The notes: a model not told the origin generated them from the sequence alone. Positions 49,768 to 58,678 are shown, counted from the stretch's first letter. The stretch: DNA of 64,000 nucleotides from Deltaproteobacteria bacterium (GCA_019306065.1 JAFDMF010000006.1:1-64000); one strand, 5' to 3'. Translations and numbers: made by a program.

Positions 49768-50044
49768 TTTACGCCTTTATTATAATATTTGTAAGCGGTT
49801 ATTTTTCTTCCGCCTCCTATTACAATTTTCTCCCTTTCAAAAAGCGAGGCGGAAGATTTTATAATTCTTTTTAAAAATTTTATGAAAAAGTTACGTTGTT
49901 GTCAACACGGGATATTGATTATATTGATCTTTCGATTCCGCTTAAAAAACTTTTGAAAAAAGCTAAAAAGCGATTTATGAAATAATAAAAAAAATGTAGA
50001 GTCGGAGAGGCGCAAAAATAGAAAAGAAAAAAAGGGAAAAAATT

Positions 50045-50434
50045 ATGAAAGAAACAATTATAAGGCAAAACATTGACGCCGAGTTTTATATTTCCGAAAA
50101 TTGTTATATTATCGAATTATATAATACGCCGGAAGATCCGAATATATCCATTGCCAGAGCAAGGGTAAAACCCGGAAATACAACCCGCCTGCATAGACTT
50201 ATAGGAACATCCGAGCGTTATTATATTATAAGCGGCAAAGGACGTTTGGAGATCGGAACCCTGCAGCCTCGGGAAGTAAATCCGGGAGATATTGCCGTTA
50301 TCCCGGCTATGTGCAGCCAGCGTATAAGCAATATAGGTTCCGAGGATCTTATATTTCTTTGTATCTGCGCCCCTCGTTTTACAAAAGATATTTATGAAGA
50401 TATTGAAAACACAGACCCCAAAAAGAATAAATAA
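50045..50434 (+). CDS. Cupin domain protein
   Basis: ISIARARVKPGNTTRLHRLIGTSERYYIISGKGRLEIG...VNPGDIAVIPAMCSQRISNIGSEDLIFLCICAPRF. Confidence 0.88.
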   Translation: MKETIIRQNIDAEFYISENCYIIELYNTPEDPNISIARARVKPGNTTRLHRLIGTSERYYIISGKGRLEIGTLQPREVNPGDIAVIPAMCSQRISNIGSEDLIFLCICAPRFTKDIYEDIENTDPKKNK

Positions 50435-50435
50435 A

Positions 50436-50533
50436 TTCGGCTTGTTAAAATTTTACCATGCCAACGGTTAATGAAGTAAAAATTAATGCCAACACGCTTT
50501 AAAAAGTTAATTTTTAAAATAGACGCTTTTATT
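50436..50533. repeat. Internally deleted copy of the NYN cassette (3' end joined to upstream region)
   Basis: 50436-50475 matches 51701-51737; 50473-50533 matches 52578-52632; both share GAA at the junction. Confidence 0.7.
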
Positions 50534-51667
50534 ATCAATATGACAATGGATAGAACAAATTCTAAAAATAGTAAGGCGATAGATAAAAAAATGAAAAAAA
50601 GAATAGCGGGAATTAACGTGGCAAGAGCGCTTGCGGTTATCGGAATGATAATAGTTAATTTTAAAATCGTATTAGGAAAAACAGGAAACAACTGCTTAAA
50701 AGCTTTTATTCAAATATTTGACGGAAAAGCCGCGGCTACCTTTGTAGTTTTGGCAGGCGTAGGACTGGCGTTAATGACAAACTCGGTTATAAAAAGTCAA
50801 AACCGTCAAAAATTAAAAACAGCCCAAAAACGAATAATAAAACGAGCGCTCTTTCTATTTATAGTCGGGCTTTCATACATAAAAATATGGCCTGCGGACA
50901 TACTTCATTTTTACGGAATATACATGATGGCAACCCTTCCGTTTATTAACAAAAAACCAAAACAAGCCTTAATAGGAGCCCTTGCATTAATCTTTATCTA
51001 CCCCTTGTTACTTCTGTTTTGGAATTATGAAACAGGCTGGAACTTCATTATTTTGGAATACAAAGACTTTTGGACATTAGAAGGATTTTTAAGAAACCTG
51101 TTTTACAACGGATTTCATCCAGTTATCCCTTGGACTGCATTTATGCTTGTAGGCTTATGGTTTGGAAAACAGAATATGACCAATAAAAAATTTATAAAAA
51201 AAACCCTTATAATAAGCGCTTCCGCCTTAATCATAGTTCAATTTATTTCATACCTCTCAATTCGTATAATCTCGAAAATAAGCGGCGAAACAATAGAAAG
51301 CTTAACCGAAATTTTAGGAACAAGCCCAATGCCTCCAATGCCAATATATATGCTAAACGGCATATTTGCCGCATTAACAATAATATCCGCTTCTATTCTT
51401 ATTTCCGAACAATTTCAAAACAGTAAAATCATAAACGCCTTAAATAAAACCGGACAACTCGCTTTAACATTTTATGTCGCCCACGTAATAATAGGAATCG
51501 GAATTGTCGAAGCGATTAATCCCGCCAAACTAGGCAAATACTCGATAGAATTTTCTGCATCTTACGCTATAATATTTAGCCTGCTTTGCGTTCTGTTTGC
51601 CATTGTTTGGCTCCGCTACAAAAAAACCGGACCATTGGAACTTATAATGCGAAAAATAACCGATTAA
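50486..51667 (+). CDS. DUF418/DUF1624-like acyltransferase-type membrane protein
   Basis: RIAGINVARALAVIGMIIVNFKIVLG...FDGKAAATFVVLAGVGLAL; start probably ATG near 50591. Confidence 0.75.
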   Translation: MPTRFKKLIFKIDAFIINMTMDRTNSKNSKAIDKKMKKRIAGINVARALAVIGMIIVNFKIVLGKTGNNCLKAFIQIFDGKAAATFVVLAGVGLALMTNSVIKSQNRQKLKTAQKRIIKRALFLFIVGLSYIKIWPADILHFYGIYMMATLPFINKKPKQALIGALALIFIYPLLLLFWNYETGWNFIILEYKDFWTLEGFLRNLFYNGFHPVIPWTAFMLVGLWFGKQNMTNKKFIKKTLIISASALIIVQFISYLSIRIISKISGETIESLTEILGTSPMPPMPIYMLNGIFAALTIISASILISEQFQNSKIINALNKTGQLALTFYVAHVIIGIGIVEAINPAKLGKYSIEFSASYAIIFSLLCVLFAIVWLRYKKTGPLELIMRKITD

Positions 51668-51715
51668 TCTGGCGAGATATATACGTTATGCAAATACATC
51701 CGGCTTTTTAAAATT

Positions 51716-52354
51716 TTACCATATCAACGGTTTATGAATTGTAGTATTAGGAATAGTATCGGGCAACTGAGACGCTGCAAGCGCGCCCTTTCTTATTCGC
51801 TTATTAAAATCGGAGTATTTCATAAGTTCTCTCGAAGGATGAGTTTTGCCGGGAGTAATAAGACCTATAACTTTTTTACGCTGGTTTTTTACCAAATTAA
51901 GAGATTCGGCTAAATCGCTGTCGTTTGATACTACTACTGCGCAATCATATAAATCAAGCCAAGCGTCATTTAATAAATGCAACGCAAGATTTACATCGGA
52001 CCCTTTTTCTTCCGTTTTTATTACGTTTGCCCGCCCGATAGTATTGCCGAAACAATTTTTATCAATAGGGTATGCTAAAGGCTTACAAACATTATGACTG
52101 AGAAACTTGCCGTAATAAATAAAAATTTCGGGAATATATTTTTTTAATGCTCTAATAAAAGTTTTTTGACGCGCCGACTTATTACGATCATTGTTTGTGT
52201 CCGATACATTTGCGGTAAAATATTTTATTGATATTATTTGATGATTGGGAAGAAGAAATTGAAATAATTTTTTAAAATCAAGCCATTTATACGGAGTGTT
52301 TTTAACTGCGCTATAATAAAAATTAAAGCCGTCAATATATATATAAGTTTTCAT
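51716..52354 (-). CDS. NYN (PIN-like) domain ribonuclease
   Basis: MKTYIYIDGFNFYYSAVKNTPYKWLDFKKL; EEKGSDVNLALHLLNDAWLDLYDCAVVVSNDSDL (PIN-like Asp motifs). Confidence 0.9.
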   Translation of the reverse strand: MKTYIYIDGFNFYYSAVKNTPYKWLDFKKLFQFLLPNHQIISIKYFTANVSDTNNDRNKSARQKTFIRALKKYIPEIFIYYGKFLSHNVCKPLAYPIDKNCFGNTIGRANVIKTEEKGSDVNLALHLLNDAWLDLYDCAVVVSNDSDLAESLNLVKNQRKKVIGLITPGKTHPSRELMKYSDFNKRIRKGALAASQLPDTIPNTTIHKPLIW

Positions 52355-52370
52355 AACCTCTAAAAAAGCA

Positions 52371-52415
52371 GAGGCTGCCGAAGCAGCCTCGCGCCCATCG
52401 GTCGAAACCGATGGG
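52371..52415 (-). ncRNA. Candidate structured RNA leader: two tandem UUCG-tetraloop hairpins upstream of the NYN gene
   Basis: Minus strand CCCATCGGT-TTCG-ACCGATGGG (9 bp) then CGC then GAGGCTGC-TTCG-GCAGCCTC (8 bp), followed by TGCTTTTTTAGAGGTT-ATG. Confidence 0.7.
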
Positions 52416-52798
52416 GTAATTAGTAATTTAATGTTTAAGTTGGATATTCGATAAAATAATATTTGTCAAGCGTTTTTTTATAATTAGTCAATGCTAAAAA
52501 ACCTACATTTTAAGCGTCAGCGATTTTGTCAATATTTTTTTTAATTTTAAGTTTTAAATTCTTGTAAATAGCTTACGGAAGTAAAAACCAATACCTTTTA
52601 AAAATTAATTTTTAAAATAGACGCTTCTATTATAATATGATATGATAAACATATTTTTAAAAAACAAATTCGATTGTAAAACCGAATTGACGCATAACAA
52701 ACTATTTTATTCTAGTTCAAAGCGAAAAAAATTTCTCGACAAAAAAATCAAACAAAATAGAAAGTTAGGCGGCAACTTTTACAAAGGAGTTTATTATT

Positions 52799-53638
52799 AT
52801 GAATATAAACGAACCGAAAATTACCCCCAATCAAATCTTAAAACTTAACGACCAAAATTTTAACCCGCAAAATATATGTATAGTAAGCGGCGCTGGAACC
52901 GGCATCGGCAGAGCCGTTGCAATAGCCGCCGCTTTTAACGGCATTCTTACCGTAGGGCTTGATATTAACGAAGCGGAAGGCGAAAAAACAAAAAAGCTTG
53001 CGGAAGATATAGGCGGTAAATTGGTTTTTATAAAAACCGATCTTGCCAACGACAAAGGTATTGAAACTGCGGTTGAAGAAGCCTCAAAACTCGGAAAAAT
53101 AAAATTTTTGGCAAACATTGCAGGAATACAGCATATTGATCCTATAGAAAACTTTCCTATGGAAAAATATGATCTAATGCAAAAAATAATGCTTCGCGCT
53201 CCTTTTTTTTTATCGAAACTTGTAATCCCGTATATGAAAAATCAAAACGAACCTTTTGGAGTTATTGCAAACATGGCGTCCGTTCATGCCCATGTATGCA
53301 CTATTAATAAATCTGTTTATAATATTACAAAATTCGGCTTACGCGCGCTTAGCCAATCAATATCTGCGGAAGGAAACGGAAAAATCCGCTCCTTTACCAT
53401 AAGCTCAGGATTTGTAAAAACTCCCCTTGCCCTAAACCAAATACCTTCCCAAGCAAAACAGCGCGGAATAACCGCAGAACAGGTTGTAACAGACGTTATG
53501 ATGGGAAAATCCAGAGTTAAAGAGATGATGTCTCCCATAGAAGTTGCGAATCTTTTTATCTTCGGATTTTCAAAACATTCAAAATATCTTATAGGAGGAG
53601 ACCTCTTATTTGACGGAGGCATGACATTAACATATTAA
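52799..53638 (+). CDS. SDR-family oxidoreductase
   Basis: ICIVSGAGTGIGRAVAIAAAFNG; ANIAGIQHID; YNITKFGLRALSQSISAEG. Confidence 0.92.
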   Translation: MNINEPKITPNQILKLNDQNFNPQNICIVSGAGTGIGRAVAIAAAFNGILTVGLDINEAEGEKTKKLAEDIGGKLVFIKTDLANDKGIETAVEEASKLGKIKFLANIAGIQHIDPIENFPMEKYDLMQKIMLRAPFFLSKLVIPYMKNQNEPFGVIANMASVHAHVCTINKSVYNITKFGLRALSQSISAEGNGKIRSFTISSGFVKTPLALNQIPSQAKQRGITAEQVVTDVMMGKSRVKEMMSPIEVANLFIFGFSKHSKYLIGGDLLFDGGMTLTY

Positions 53639-53639
53639 A

Positions 53640-53775
53640 ACCCTTGCATAACTTCTTATTTTGCTCGTTTTCTATGTTATGCTCAAATTTTAATACTCGA
53701 AATACTGTGAGTATTACTGCGTTTAAAATTTAAGCATGCCTTGAAAACAAACAAAATCCTTTGTTATGCAAGGGT
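53640..53775. repeat. Long palindromic repeat copy
   Basis: ACCCTTGCATAAC (53640-53652) / GTTATGCAAGGGT (53763-53775); inner AATACTGTGAGTATT-type centre. Confidence 0.85.
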
Positions 53776-54114
53776 CTTATATTAAAACTCTTTGACTGAA
53801 TTTTAGACGCAAAAAAGACGTCCAAAGTTTTTTTGCGTAGAGGCTCTTATCGCTGAGGAAATATCCATCATTAAAAAAATTTAATTACAAAAAAGGATGA
53901 TTATAAAAATAATTAAAAGATTTCTCCCTTCGGTCTAAATGACAAGCTTCTTCTTTTTGCAGCGTTATTTCGACCGAAGTAATTTTTTTTTGTCATTTCG
54001 ACAAACGCGGCGAGAAAAAATCTCTTAATTAACTACGATAAAAAAATATAATCGCAAGAAGCGTTACTTTGTATCTATTAACCCATTAACAATTAACTAA
54101 AGGAGAAAACTGTA

Positions 54115-55197
54115 ATGAACAAAAAAAGACTAATCAACGCCATAACCTTTGCAATAACCCTTCTTTTTCTTTTAACAACCGCTTATGCGGCGGAAAAAGA
54201 GAAAAAAATAAAGCTAAACGTTCCTATATGCTTTTCTACCGAACTTCCCGGGTTAGGGACAACAATTTCTTGGATTGCAAAAAGAATCGAAACCGCAAGC
54301 GCAGGCTCTCTTAAAATGAAAATATATGAGCCTAATAAACTTGTAGCCCCTTTTGAAATATTAGATTCCGTTTCAACCGGCAAAGTTAATGCAGGGTATT
54401 CCGTTTCAGGATACTGGGCGGGGAAAATATCCGCAGCGCCCATCTTTTCCGCAATTCCGTTCGGACCGGAAGCAGGAGAAATGCTGGCATGGTTATATTA
54501 TGGAAACGGCTTAAAACTTTATCAGGAAATGTATAACGCCAATAAATACAATGTGAAAGTTTTGGTATGCGGAATAATTGCGCCGGAAAGTTCCGGATGG
54601 TTTTCCAAACCTATTAATACCCCCGAAGATATTAAAGGACTTAGAATAAGATTTTACGGACTTGGCGGACAGGTTATGGAAAAACTCGGAGCTTCCGTAA
54701 GCCTTTTGCCCGGCGGCGAAATATTTCCGGCTCTTGAGAAAAAAGCGCTTGACGCAACCGAATTTTCAACGCCCGCAATAGACGAAAGACTTGGTTTTTA
54801 TAAAGTTGCAAAATACAATTACTTTCCGGGCTGGCATCAGCAAGCAACAGTATTTGAACTACTTATAAATAAAGACGTATGGAACCAAATGAGCAAACAT
54901 CAGCAGACAGTTATAGAGATTCTTTGCAAAGCCGCAACTATGGACTCGTTTGCATATACCGAAGCAATACAATCCAAAGCAATGAAAGAAAACGTTGAAA
55001 AACGGGGCGTCCGAAACATGTATTGGTCAAAAGAAATGCTTAACGCTTACAAAAAAGCATGGGACGAAGTTGTTGCCGAGCAATCCGCCAAAGACCCATT
55101 CTTTAAAAAAGTTTGGGACGACGTTAGCGCATTTAGGGCAGATTATAAAATGTGGCAGACTTACGGATTTTTGCCTCGTCCCGAACCGCCGAAATAA
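54115..55197 (+). CDS. dctP: TRAP transporter substrate-binding protein
   Basis: Signal peptide; STELPGLGTTISWIAKRIETASAGSLKMKIYEPNKLVAPFEILDSVSTGKVNAGYSVSGYWAGK; WFSKPINTPEDIKGLRIRFYG. Confidence 0.92.
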   Translation: MNKKRLINAITFAITLLFLLTTAYAAEKEKKIKLNVPICFSTELPGLGTTISWIAKRIETASAGSLKMKIYEPNKLVAPFEILDSVSTGKVNAGYSVSGYWAGKISAAPIFSAIPFGPEAGEMLAWLYYGNGLKLYQEMYNANKYNVKVLVCGIIAPESSGWFSKPINTPEDIKGLRIRFYGLGGQVMEKLGASVSLLPGGEIFPALEKKALDATEFSTPAIDERLGFYKVAKYNYFPGWHQQATVFELLINKDVWNQMSKHQQTVIEILCKAATMDSFAYTEAIQSKAMKENVEKRGVRNMYWSKEMLNAYKKAWDEVVAEQSAKDPFFKKVWDDVSAFRADYKMWQTYGFLPRPEPPK

Positions 55198-55399
55198 CTA
55201 TTAATAATGAGAAAAAACGCCCATTATTAAAAAGTATTTAATCACAAAAAAGAATGATTATCCAAAATAATTAAGGGATTTCTCGCTTCGCTCGACAGGA
55301 CAGGCTTCTATTTTTGCTATATTATTGCGATGAATGTTATTTTTGCTTGTAATATCAACGAACGAAGTGAAGAGAAATCTCATAATTATCTGAACTATA

Positions 55400-55425
55400 T
55401 AGAGACGTTGCATGCAACGTCTCTA
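55400..55425. repeat. Perfect palindrome TAGAGACGTTGCATGCAACGTCTCTA
   Basis: Same family as 8191-8218. Confidence 0.9.
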
Positions 55426-55463
55426 CTCTCAAACTTTGTATCTTTCTAACTTAATTAAAAAAT

Positions 55464-56009
55464 ATGAATAACAACAATAAACCCCAGGTTAATAACAGCG
55501 TTAAAATAAGCGACGCCATAGATAAAATCATCTTATCTATCGGGCATATTATAATGTGGGCAAACGGCGTCCTGATACTTGTAATAATATGTCAGGTTAT
55601 TCTCAGATACGGCTTCGGAAAAGGGCTTGTGGTATTGGAAGAATTACAATGGCATCTGTATGCGCTCGGAATAATGTTCGGAGCCTCTTATGCCCTTACT
55701 TTAAATTCTCATATACGGGTAGATATTATACATAGCAGACTTTCTGCAACTATAAAAAGTATCTTGGAGCTTTTCGGCATATTTTTTCTTTTATTCCCGT
55801 TTGTTATAATAATATTTCATCAAAGCTTAGACTTTGTTTATGAATCTTGGCGCGTAAATGAAAGTTCAATAGCGCCAATGGGGCTGCCTTTTCGATGGCT
55901 TATTAAAGCGGTAATTCCGATAACATTTGCAATGATAGGGCTTGCCGGCATATCTCGCGTAATAAGAATAATCAATAGTTTAAAAAAAGGGACTATAAAT
56001 GGAATTTAA
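55464..56009 (+). CDS. dctQ: TRAP transporter small permease
   Basis: Four TM segments; RYGFGKGLVVLEELQWHLYALGIMFGASYALTLNSHIRVDI. Confidence 0.9.
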   Translation: MNNNNKPQVNNSVKISDAIDKIILSIGHIIMWANGVLILVIICQVILRYGFGKGLVVLEELQWHLYALGIMFGASYALTLNSHIRVDIIHSRLSATIKSILELFGIFFLLFPFVIIIFHQSLDFVYESWRVNESSIAPMGLPFRWLIKAVIPITFAMIGLAGISRVIRIINSLKKGTINGI

Positions 56010-57384
56010 CGACTATCTTGTTATAGCAATGTTTTTAACATTTATATTCCTGCTTTTTACAGGTTTTCCCGTTGTATGGGTTCTTGGCGGAGTATCCGTT
56101 TTATTTACGCTTGTAGGATATTTATCCGATATTTATTTCAATACCTTTACGGGACTAAATTATTTAACATTCGGGATGTCTGTAAACAGAATATATAAAT
56201 TTATGGACAACTGGGTTCTTGTCGCTCTTCCTATGTTTATATTTATGGGACTTATGCTGGATCGCTCCGGCATTGCCGAAAAACTTATGAAATCCATGCA
56301 AAACCTTTTTGGCAAAGTTCGGGGAGGTTTGGCGGTTACGACTGCGGCTATAGGCATAATTCTTGCGGCTTCAACCGGAATTATAGGCGCTTCCGTAGTT
56401 TTACTAGGGCTTTTATCCCTTCCCGTAATGCTAAAACAAGGATATTCCAAATCTCTTGCTCTCGGCGTAATAGCCGGGTCCGGAACGCTTGGCATTCTTA
56501 TCCCGCCCAGCATTATGCTTGTAATTATGGCGGATCAACTCGGCTTATCCGTAGGCGATCTGTTTATGGGAGCCGTTTTTCCCGGCATTATTCTCGGCAT
56601 TCTTTATATTACATACATACTTTTATTTTCTTATTTCAAACCCAATGTGGCGCCCCTTGATTCGGAAAGAAAACCGTTAAATATAAAAATTCTAACAGAC
56701 ATTTTAAAAAGCGTTCTGCCTCCCGTTCTATTAATTGTCGCTGTTCTCGGCTCAATATTCGCCGGCATAGCAACCCCTACCGAAGCAAGCGGAGTAGGCG
56801 CGTTAGGAGCTGCGCTTCTTGCTTTTTTTAATAAAAAATTAAATCTCAAAGTAATAATAGAAGTTATGAAATCATGCTTTAATACAACCGCTTACATATT
56901 TGCAATATTTCTCGGGGCAACATGCTTTGCGCTGGTTTTAAGAAGCTTAGGCGGAGACGAGCTGGTCGAAAGAGCTTTAACAGGCTTGCCTTTCGGACCT
57001 TACGGAATAATGGCGGTTATTCTGGGGGCAGTATTTTTAATGGGCTTTTTTTTGGATTGGATAGAAATAACCTTAATAGTTTTGCCGCTAATTGCGCCGG
57101 TTGTATCCTCTTTGGGCTTTAATATAGACGGACGCGGCGTTGTTGATAATCCCGAATTAATATGGTTTGTAATACTTGTTGCCGTAACCCTTCAAACATC
57201 CTTTTTAACTCCGCCCGTAGGGTTTGCATTATTCTATTTAAAAGGAGTATGTCCGCCAAATATCAACCTGTTAGACATTTACAAAAGCGTAATACCATTT
57301 ATTATACTTCAGTTAATAGGGCTTATAATAATCATACTTTTACCGCAGATTGTTATCTGGCTGCCGGCGGCTGCGTATAAATAG
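55999..57384 (+). CDS. dctM: TRAP transporter large permease
   Basis: GGLAVTTAAIGIILAASTGIIGASVVLLGLLSLPVML; GTLGILIPPSIMLV; GIATPTEASGVGALGA. Confidence 0.94.
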   Translation: MEFNDYLVIAMFLTFIFLLFTGFPVVWVLGGVSVLFTLVGYLSDIYFNTFTGLNYLTFGMSVNRIYKFMDNWVLVALPMFIFMGLMLDRSGIAEKLMKSMQNLFGKVRGGLAVTTAAIGIILAASTGIIGASVVLLGLLSLPVMLKQGYSKSLALGVIAGSGTLGILIPPSIMLVIMADQLGLSVGDLFMGAVFPGIILGILYITYILLFSYFKPNVAPLDSERKPLNIKILTDILKSVLPPVLLIVAVLGSIFAGIATPTEASGVGALGAALLAFFNKKLNLKVIIEVMKSCFNTTAYIFAIFLGATCFALVLRSLGGDELVERALTGLPFGPYGIMAVILGAVFLMGFFLDWIEITLIVLPLIAPVVSSLGFNIDGRGVVDNPELIWFVILVAVTLQTSFLTPPVGFALFYLKGVCPPNINLLDIYKSVIPFIILQLIGLIIIILLPQIVIWLPAAAYK

Positions 57385-57575
57385 AAACCTAACGGTATAA
57401 CGTAAAGCAGTTTTATATCTTTTAATGGTAAAGACGTTGCATGCAACATCTCTACATAATAGCAATTCGTTAATACGATAAAAATCAGATCAACAAATGA
57501 ACATCAACTTTGTCACTTAATTATAAACAGAGAAAACGCCCATTATTTAAAAAATTTAATTGCAAAAAAATAATG

Positions 57576-57725
57576 TTTAAATTTCGATTTATAACAAAGT
57601 AGTTTGTTCAAGTGCAAGGCGGATAAAAATTTTAACCGCAGGAATACTTAAAGTATTTCGAGGATTAAAATTTTTATCCAACGCCGAAATTGGGCAAACT
57701 ACGAAGCTATAAATCGAAATTTAAA
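57576..57725. repeat. Long palindromic repeat copy
   Basis: TTTAAATTTCGATTTATAACAAAGTAGTTTG (57576-57606) pairs with CAAACTACGAAGCTATAAATCGAAATTTAAA (57695-57725) except 5 nt; core GGATAAAAATTTTAACCGCAGGAATACTTAAAGTATTTCGAGGATTAAAATTTTTATCC. Confidence 0.9.
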
Positions 57726-58520
57726 CAAAGGAGAAAAAAAATGGAATACAACCAAATACTATTTTCCATACAAGATTCAATCGGAACATTAACCTTAAAC
57801 AGCCCCAAAACAATAAACGCTTTGTCTAAAACAATGATAAGCGAAATGATAGACGCTTTAACAAAAGTATCGGCAGACGAAACCGTTAAAGTTGTAATAA
57901 TAAAAGCCGCGGGAAAACATTTTTGCGCGGGGCATAATCTATCCGAAATGATAGACAACAACGCAAAAGAATATAAATTTATATTCGATCAATGCGTTTT
58001 ATTAATGCGGTTAATCCACGAAATACCCCAGCCTGTTATTGCCCGAGTTCAAGGAATTGCAACTGCGGCGGGATGTCAGCTTGCGGCGCAGTGCGATTTG
58101 GTTATTGCGAGCCAAGACGCCAGATTTTCTACGCCCGGAGTTAAAATAGGATTATTTTGTTCTACTCCTATGGTTGCAATATCACGCGCAATAGGCAGAA
58201 AAGCGGCTATGGAGATGCTTCTTACAGGGCGCGATTTTTACGCGCAGGAGGCTAAAGAGCTCGGTTTGGTAAATAAAGTTGTTTCTTTGGAAAAACTTAA
58301 CCGAGAAACCGAAGAACTTGCAAAAAATATTGCAAAAGCAAGCCGCTTTGCTTTAAGCATAGGAAAGCAAGGATTTTATGCTCAAATCGATCAAACCGAC
58401 GACAAAGCTTTTCATTATGCAAAACATACAATAGTTATGAATAACCTGTCTGAAGACGCGCAGGACGGAATCAAAAGTTTTTTGGAAAAAAAGCCGGTAA
58501 CCCAATGGAAAGACAGATAA
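57690..58520 (+). CDS. Enoyl-CoA hydratase/isomerase family protein
   Basis: KAAGKHFCAGHNLSEMID; RVQGIATAAGCQLAAQCDLVIASQDARFSTPGVKIGLFCSTPMVAISRAIG; true start ATG 57741 after aaaggag. Confidence 0.92.
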   Translation: MGKLRSYKSKFKQRRKKMEYNQILFSIQDSIGTLTLNSPKTINALSKTMISEMIDALTKVSADETVKVVIIKAAGKHFCAGHNLSEMIDNNAKEYKFIFDQCVLLMRLIHEIPQPVIARVQGIATAAGCQLAAQCDLVIASQDARFSTPGVKIGLFCSTPMVAISRAIGRKAAMEMLLTGRDFYAQEAKELGLVNKVVSLEKLNRETEELAKNIAKASRFALSIGKQGFYAQIDQTDDKAFHYAKHTIVMNNLSEDAQDGIKSFLEKKPVTQWKDR

Positions 58521-58678
58521 AAAAAGATATATAAAATAAAAAAGAATAAGAGGCAAAGGATACATATTTTTATAACTCTTATATTGACAACAGCAAATAA
58601 TACAATTATAAAAAGGATGTTTTTATTGGTATTGACGATATAATTATTAACAATAAAATTATAGGAGAAACATTAATT

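Noticed and set aside
52642-52848. ORF track + 68 aa
   Set aside because: Overlaps a short palindromic-repeat remnant and the SDR start; composition looks non-coding.
8191-57456. Dispersed palindromes as a CRISPR array
   Set aside because: Copies are far apart with no regular spacers and no cas genes.
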